Positions 13,114-17,122 of a DNA stretch of 17,122 nucleotides are shown here, piece by piece (the stretch's first letter is position 1; each line of letters starts with the position of its first letter). Origin of the DNA: Thermoanaerobaculia bacterium (GTDB taxonomy: Bacteria > Bacteroidota > Bacteroidia > Chitinophagales > Saprospiraceae); contig JAKLJF010000034.1 of NCBI GenBank assembly GCA_023151335.1, positions 1 to 17,122 on the forward strand. Reading direction: 5' to 3'. Under the pieces are notes generated by a model. It saw only the letters and a program-made list of their open reading frames with translations, was not told the origin of the DNA and did not search any database. The position numbers were made by a program, and so were the translations under genes.

Positions 13114-13770
13114 ATGTCAGGTATTCGTTTATTCATTGTTGAAGACCATACCCTGAACTACGAAGGCATCCTTGCCTTGTTGCAGGGCTGCGACGACATC
13201 GAGGTGGCCGGTCATGCCCGCAGCGGCGAGCAGGCGCTGGAGCAAATGAAAGACCATGCTCCCGAAGTGGTGCTCATGGATCTGAAATTGCCCGGCATCG
13301 ACGGGCTGGAAACCACCACCCGCCTGCTGGAAATGCATCCCGACACCCAGGTACTGATGCTGAGTGTGGACGACGACCTCCATATCGTACGGGAAGCCAT
13401 TCGCCGCGGCGCCCGCGGTTATTTGACTAAAAATGTGGACCGGGGCGAACTCGTCGACGCCATCCGGAAAGTCGCCGCCGGCAAACGCCACCTCGCGGAA
13501 GAATTGCTCGAACGCGTACTCGATCAGCCCGAAACGGCTTCCTTCGGCGGCCCGTCCGCCTCCCCCACCGACAATCATCCCTTTACCCGCCGCGAACTGG
13601 AAGTACTGAGCCTCATGGCCGCCGGCAAAGCCAATAAACAAATTGCTGAAACCCTCTACGTCAGCCTGCATACCGTGGAAACCCATATCAAAAACATGTA
13701 CAGCAAATGCGAGGCCACCAACAAGGTGGAACTGATCCTGTACGGGCAGAAAACGGGGGTGTTGAAGTAG
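13114..13770 (+). CDS. NarL/FixJ-family response regulator (218 aa)
   Basis: DNA-binding transcription regulator controlled by phosphorylation. The receiver domain spans ~1-120, with acidic pocket E10/D11, phospho-acceptor D56 in VVLMDLKLPGIDG, S84 and K106 (YLTKN), so it should be phosphorylatable. A linker of ~30 residues leads to a LuxR-type helix-turn-helix (~153-212): FTRRELEVLSLMAAGKANKQIAETLYVSLHTVETHIKNMYSKC. The partner is probably the HisKA_3 kinase encoded tail-to-tail 90 bp downstream, since NarL regulators pair with this kinase class. The start directly follows a 23-bp repeat array, and the promoter lies in the loop of the flanking inverted repeat. Targets are unknown; the upstream desaturase is one candidate. 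Confidence 0.93.
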   Translation: MSGIRLFIVEDHTLNYEGILALLQGCDDIEVAGHARSGEQALEQMKDHAPEVVLMDLKLPGIDGLETTTRLLEMHPDTQVLMLSVDDDLHIVREAIRRGARGYLTKNVDRGELVDAIRKVAAGKRHLAEELLERVLDQPETASFGGPSASPTDNHPFTRRELEVLSLMAAGKANKQIAETLYVSLHTVETHIKNMYSKCEATNKVELILYGQKTGVLK

Positions 13771-13854
13771 TTGATTTGTTTATTTGAGGGCCTTGCGCTT
13801 GGTGAGGCGACCAAGGGATTTCAAATCAACAAATCAACAAATCAACAAATCAAC
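13771..13854. repeat. Octamer repeat element with conserved core (copy 1), between response regulator and kinase 3' ends
   Basis: It contains gttgattt near the left end, a 21-bp core at 13782-13802 (tttgagggccttgcgcttgg and the preceding a), and four perfect aaatcaac octamers at 13823-13854. The core is identical, in inverted orientation, to 16203-16223. It fills the gap between the two convergent genes. Confidence 0.88.
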
Positions 13855-13860
13855 ATTAGT

Positions 13861-15771
13861 TCACACCCCCACCACCACCGCGATAAACGTTCCTTTTCCG
13901 GGAGTGGATTCAATACTGACCCTGCCTTTCAATACATCTTCGGCGCGGTAGCGGATATTGCTCAGGCCGATGCCGATGCGTGCGTTGGGCGCCTGGGGTT
14001 GAAAGCCCCTGCCATTATCTTCCATGGAAAGTACAATTTGTTTGCCTTGCCGGAGCAACTGGAGGTGGGCCTCGGTGGCCTGGGCGTGTTGCATGACGTT
14101 GTGCAGCATTTCCTGGGCAATCCGGAACAGATTGATCTTGGTCAGTTCGTCGAGATGGCCGTTCTGGAAATTGCTGTAAAAATGCCACTGCACATCCGGG
14201 TGGTTGCGTCGCAGCCTGCTGACCATTCCTTCGATGGCTTGCGCCAGGCCCAGTTTTTCCAGCGATTTGGGCATCAGGTTGTAAGCCAGTTCGCGCATTT
14301 CCTCGTGTGCCTGATCGATGTTATTCATCAGATCGCCGGTCTCCTGGTAGATCTCCGCCTGCCCCTTCATACGGTCGCGCAGGGCAGCCAGTTTCATTTT
14401 TGTGGATGACAGCAAAACGCCAATGCCGTCGTGCAGTTCCTGCGCCACCCGTTTTCGCTCCGTTTCCACACCCAGCACCAGGGCGTCCCGCCGTTCGGCC
14501 AGCATACGGTTGCTGGATTCATAAAAATCCCTGATCCGCAACACGAAAAGCATGGAAACGATGATCATTTCCCATAAAATACCGGCCAGCAGCAGCCAGG
14601 GCGTGTTCAATTGCACACCAAACGGCGAGGCGTACAACAGGGCCGACAAAGCCGCGTGCGAATACCCCAACTGCTGAAGACAGGTAAGCACGATAGCCAG
14701 GCCGTGCGGCGTAAAGGCGATGATGAACCAGATCTTTTCCCGGTCGCGTTGCCGGTAATAGCTGTAAAACACCAGGCTGGTGATAGCGGCACAGGTAATT
14801 AACACGTTGATGATCAATACCTTGCTCAGGCCCATAAATACTTCCGGCCGGTTGCGCAGCAACAAACTCAATCCCGCGGTTGCCAGGGCCATGGCGGTCA
14901 GCAAAATCAGCCCCCAATCAAAGTACCGGTACCGGCTTTCCGTTTTGAAATGATAGCGCACGAAAAGTAAACCGCTGACGAGGCTCAGGTTGAGCACGGT
15001 GGGCGTCAGCACCCGGTAGTCCCATTCCGGCCACACCCAATACCAGATACCGAGATCGTTGGCAATAAATATGGCGGTCAGCAATACATAACTGTAAAAT
15101 AACCATAAATGGCGCTCTCCGACAATGGAAAACAAAACGGTCAGGGTAAACAGATACACCAGTACAAACGCAAAAAACAAAATACTGGCCGCAACCTCGA
15201 CCAGTTTGATCTTTAATTTCCAGTGTTCTTCATCGCCCACCGACAGGGAAAAATTGGCCGGATAATACAAGGAACGCGCATACAAATATACCGTATTGAT
15301 CTCATCGGCCGGCAAAGGCCAGATAAAAATCAAATTGGAATAATTCAGCTCGCGTGAATCGGGCGGGACGAGCATGCCGGAAATCTGCGACACTTCCGGG
15401 CTGCCGGGGCCATCAGAATAAATAGCCAGCGTGTCCAGATTCGGATTATTACATTCCAGTAAAATGGAGAGCGGGAGTTCCCGGTCATGGCGGATTTTGA
15501 AACGCATCCAGTAACCGGCCGTCGACAAGCCGAAAAACGCGCCGTAATAAGTGTCGAGCGGACGCCACACCGAATCCGGCAGGGATTGTACTGCTTCCAG
15601 GTCCCAGAAAGAGTCCCGGGGCTGTTCCACGTATTCGAGGTATTTTTCCGGAAACGACTCCCACGACGCCGACAGGCTGTCCAGCGACAGCAGCAACTGG
15701 GCTCTGATACCGGCACTCCACATCAGGCAGAGCGGCAAAACCCACCAAAACACACTCCCCGGATTCTTCAT
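13861..15771 (-). CDS. 7TMR-DISM sensor histidine kinase, HisKA_3 type (636 aa)
   Basis: Membrane sensor kinase. Order: signal peptide (1-24, ending GIRAQ); an extracytoplasmic 7TMR-DISMED2-like beta-sandwich (~35-180, including GYWMRFKIRH and VYLYARSLYYPANFSL); seven hydrophobic segments (~190-412); a coiled linker; HisKA_3 dimerisation domain with ERKRVAQELHDGIGVLLSST (phospho-acceptor H447); and an HATPase domain with N-box EMLHNVMQHA (554-563), G1 EDNGRGF (584-590) and G2 IGIGLSNIRYRAE. All catalytic boxes are intact. DISM sensors usually respond to carbohydrate or other small ligands or to membrane state; the ligand is unknown. Its gene faces the NarL regulator tail-to-tail, an unusual arrangement for a pair normally co-transcribed, and is bracketed by two copies of one repeat element. 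Confidence 0.93.
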   Translation of the reverse strand: MKNPGSVFWWVLPLCLMWSAGIRAQLLLSLDSLSASWESFPEKYLEYVEQPRDSFWDLEAVQSLPDSVWRPLDTYYGAFFGLSTAGYWMRFKIRHDRELPLSILLECNNPNLDTLAIYSDGPGSPEVSQISGMLVPPDSRELNYSNLIFIWPLPADEINTVYLYARSLYYPANFSLSVGDEEHWKLKIKLVEVAASILFFAFVLVYLFTLTVLFSIVGERHLWLFYSYVLLTAIFIANDLGIWYWVWPEWDYRVLTPTVLNLSLVSGLLFVRYHFKTESRYRYFDWGLILLTAMALATAGLSLLLRNRPEVFMGLSKVLIINVLITCAAITSLVFYSYYRQRDREKIWFIIAFTPHGLAIVLTCLQQLGYSHAALSALLYASPFGVQLNTPWLLLAGILWEMIIVSMLFVLRIRDFYESSNRMLAERRDALVLGVETERKRVAQELHDGIGVLLSSTKMKLAALRDRMKGQAEIYQETGDLMNNIDQAHEEMRELAYNLMPKSLEKLGLAQAIEGMVSRLRRNHPDVQWHFYSNFQNGHLDELTKINLFRIAQEMLHNVMQHAQATEAHLQLLRQGKQIVLSMEDNGRGFQPQAPNARIGIGLSNIRYRAEDVLKGRVSIESTPGKGTFIAVVVGV

Positions 15772-16132
15772 AGTATGTAAAGATCAATTCCCTGGAATCC
15801 CTGCAAAATTGCAGCCGGAAATGCTAAAAAACAGGCTGACCGGGGGTTAAATTTTAAAAATAGCGGCTATTCGGGAATGTCCCCGCCGGTTCCGGGGAGG
15901 GACGCCCGCATAAAAATACCGGAAATCAGGGATAAATATCGCGGGTTCCGGCGAGACTAATTCTGCCGGAAATATCCCGACTTTTGATGCAGCATTTTTG
16001 CGGCGCCCCCACGCCAATTCAACCCCGGATAATAGCACCTGCCGCCTTTAATCCCATGAATAATACAACCGGGCAAAACCCATTCTTTTGCCGGGGCGAT
16101 CAACTAAAAAAATACACATTTGCACACGAATA
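15772..16132. other. Gene-poor upstream region of the kinase and grpE
   Basis: No convincing reading frame exists here. Plus-strand -7-like boxes occur at 15979-15986 (GACTTTTG, as before the desaturase), 15993-16000 (CATTTTTG) and 16115-16122 (CACATTTG), none with a good TTTG at -33. The stretch 15880-15975 is rich in short ccgg/ttccgg words. It could contain a small RNA ending at the terminator at 16133-16171. SRP, RNase P and tmRNA signatures were looked for and not seen. Confidence 0.35.
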
Positions 16133-16171
16133 GGGCCATGCCGGTGTAAACCGAAATGGCCCGTTTTTTTT
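16133..16171 (+). terminator. Strong intrinsic terminator without an upstream gene
   Basis: gggccat (16133-16139) pairs with atggccc (16156-16162), with an inner cggt/accg stem, followed by G and eight Ts (16164-16171). The only genes upstream within 2.4 kb on this strand are none; the kinase runs the other way. It therefore ends either a small RNA or a short leader transcript of grpE. Confidence 0.7.
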
Positions 16172-16254
16172 GTTGATTGGTTGATTGGTTGATTTGAAGC
16201 GCCCAAGCGCAAGGCCCTCAAATCAACAAATCAACCAATCAACAAATCAACAAC
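16172..16254. repeat. Octamer repeat element with conserved core (copy 2), upstream of grpE
   Basis: Left array: gttgattg, gttgattg, gttgattt (16172-16195). Core: 16203-16223, identical to the inverted core at 13782-13802. Right array: four octamers, aaatcaac x2, caatcaac, aaatcaac (16220-16251). The left and right arrays pair to form a hairpin. It starts immediately after the T-run of the terminator. Confidence 0.88.
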
Positions 16255-16359
16255 ACCTGCGCTGCCAATTTGACATACCTTGACGGCAGGGCACAATAAT
16301 TGCGGAAAATGGCGGAGATTAACCAACCCTTGGGCAATTTGCTGTAAAACAGGCTGAAC

Positions 16360-16893
16360 ATGAAAAATAAACGCCCGGACTCAACGAAAGAAGCGGTAAT
16401 GGACAATAACACGGAAAATACGGAAAATACGCCGGAACAGGAACGCCTGGCTGAATTGGAGGCAAAAGTGGAAACCCTGACCCAACAACTCGACGAATCA
16501 CGGAACAAGTACCTGTACCTGTTTTCCGACTTTGAAAATTTTAAACGCAACGCGGCCAAAGAACGCATCGAACTGCAACAAACAGCCGGACGTGACATCG
16601 TGACAGCCTTGCTGCCGGTTTTGGACGATTTTGACAGGGCCGCCAAAAACGGCGCGCTGAATGAGGGCATGGCGCTGATCCATCAGAAAATAACGAACAC
16701 GCTTCAGAACAAAGGCCTCACTTTGCTCGAAGTCAAAGCCGGCGACGACTTCAACCCCGATACCCAGGAAGCCGTGGCTGAAATACCCGCCGCTTCGGAA
16801 GAACTGAAAGGAAAAATCGTAGATATCGTTGAACAAGGCTACCAACTCGGCGACCGTATCATCCGGTTTGCAAAGGTGGTCATCGGAAGGTAG
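16360..16893 (+). CDS. grpE: GrpE nucleotide exchange factor (177 aa)
   Basis: Cytoplasmic co-chaperone that releases ADP from DnaK. A polar, low-complexity N-terminus (NNTENTENTPEQE) is followed by a long coiled coil (~28-65), the GrpE core YLYLFSDFENFKRNAAKERIEL, LLPVLDDFDRA, and the C-terminal beta domain with NPDTQEAVAEIP and GYQLGDRIIRFAKVVIG. The length is normal. ATG 16360 is used; an in-frame ATG at 16399 is a possible alternative because the first 13 residues are not conserved. dnaJ follows after a 102-bp repeat-filled gap, as expected for a grpE-dnaJ operon. No CIRCE inverted repeat is seen upstream. The upstream region holds an octamer repeat element and a terminator, suggesting control at the leader level. 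Confidence 0.93.
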   Translation: MKNKRPDSTKEAVMDNNTENTENTPEQERLAELEAKVETLTQQLDESRNKYLYLFSDFENFKRNAAKERIELQQTAGRDIVTALLPVLDDFDRAAKNGALNEGMALIHQKITNTLQNKGLTLLEVKAGDDFNPDTQEAVAEIPAASEELKGKIVDIVEQGYQLGDRIIRFAKVVIGR

Positions 16894-16991
16894 GTTAGAA
16901 GGTTTCTGGTTGGAGGGTTAGAAGGTTGCGTCAACCAGACACCCTCTAACCCACCAACCAGAAACCCTCTAACCCTCCAACCAGAAACCTT
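16893..16991 (+). repeat. Inverted 23-bp repeat arrays between grpE and dnaJ
   Basis: Left arm 16893-16925 and right arm 16942-16974 are inverted repeats (30 of 33 matched). The right side comprises 23-bp units at 16939-16961 and 16962-16984 plus a partial unit (aaacct), all of the same type as before the response regulator. The array starts at the last base of the grpE stop codon and ends 5-11 bp before the dnaJ ATG. Confidence 0.92.
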
Positions 16992-16995
16992 TTTT

Positions 16996-17122
16996 ATGGC
17001 AAAAAGAGACTATTACGAGGTGCTGGGCGTGGCCAAAAACGCTGGCGCCGACGAGATAAAAAAAGCCTACCGCAAAAAAGCGGTGGAATTTCACCCGGAC
17101 AAAAATCCGGGCGATAAAGCCG
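16996..17122 (+). CDS. dnaJ: DnaJ chaperone, N-terminal J domain (3' end outside window)
   Basis: The 42 visible residues begin MAKRDYYEVLGVAKNAGADE and include IKKAYRKKAVEFHPDKNPGDKA, with the HPD motif that stimulates DnaK ATPase. Lys/Arg-rich helix II precedes the HPD loop as in all J domains. Start ATG 16996 follows a ttttttt-like run with no Shine-Dalgarno. It sits downstream of grpE, so it is very likely the full-length type I DnaJ of the heat-shock operon, but the G/F, zinc-finger and C-terminal regions lie beyond the window. Confidence 0.93.
   Translation, partial: MAKRDYYEVLGVAKNAGADEIKKAYRKKAVEFHPDKNPGDKA

Noticed and set aside
13771..14409. Plus-strand open frame after the response regulator
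   Set aside because: It begins in the octamer repeat and is antisense to the kinase HATPase domain, which has all motifs.
15850..16171. SRP RNA, RNase P RNA or tmRNA ending at the orphan terminator
   Set aside because: The conserved core words of these RNAs were not found in the region; 6S RNA cannot be judged by eye, so only an unnamed RNA is suggested.
16255..16359. CIRCE (HrcA operator) or classic heat-shock promoter upstream of grpE
   Set aside because: No TTAGCACTC-N9-GAGTGCTAA inverted repeat; only a weak ctgcc...ggcag pair is visible and no well-spaced promoter was found.

Overview
The window looks like chromosomal DNA of a gliding, T9SS-bearing member of the Bacteroidota, most likely a saprospirian-type lineage; this assignment is inference from gene content and motifs. 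The support is two T9SS C-terminal sorting domains (the partial gene at the left edge and the amidase), GldA and GldF, an SDR-type L-threonine dehydrogenase, a 7TMR-DISM histidine kinase, the absence of clear Shine-Dalgarno sites, and several TTTG / TAnnTTTG promoter-like boxes. GC content is moderately high, roughly in the mid-50s by eye.

Left half (1-9000): the end of a secreted T9SS cargo protein; a compact hairpin element with 7-bp flanking direct repeats (MITE candidate); a pentapeptide-repeat protein convergent with a solo TolC-type outer-membrane factor; a long inverted repeat between tolC and a divergent threonine dehydrogenase; a remnant of a four-helix-bundle (23S rRNA intervening-sequence type) protein; a FucP-like sugar MFS transporter; a secreted PGRP-type amidase; a secreted GH130-like glycosidase; and a Uma2-family protein on the minus strand. 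These are metabolic and cell-surface functions with no obvious single pathway. The amidase and GH130 gene are probably co-transcribed.

Right half (9000-17122): gldA-gldF (gliding/T9SS ABC transporter, with gldG not adjacent), a SAM methyltransferase whose 3' end overlaps gldF antisense, a membrane fatty acid desaturase, a NarL-type response regulator, a tail-to-tail 7TMR-DISM/HisKA_3 histidine kinase, then grpE and the start of dnaJ. Desaturase, HisKA_3 kinase and NarL regulator side by side recall the des-desKR membrane-fluidity system of Bacillus, but this is only an analogy from layout.

The most striking unexplained signal is in the gaps of the right half. Six gene boundaries between 9252 and 16995 carry short-period tandem repeats (8, 9 or 23 bp), five of them folded into inverted arrays, and all lie against start or stop codons. 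Two loci share the same 23-bp unit (before the response regulator and before dnaJ). Two others share an identical 21-bp core plus AAATCAAC octamers (at either end of the kinase gene). In addition, two terminator-like hairpins with T-runs sit about 20 nt downstream of promoter-like boxes, ahead of the desaturase and ahead of grpE, suggesting terminated leader RNAs. No rRNA, tRNA, CRISPR array, insertion sequence or phage gene was recognised.
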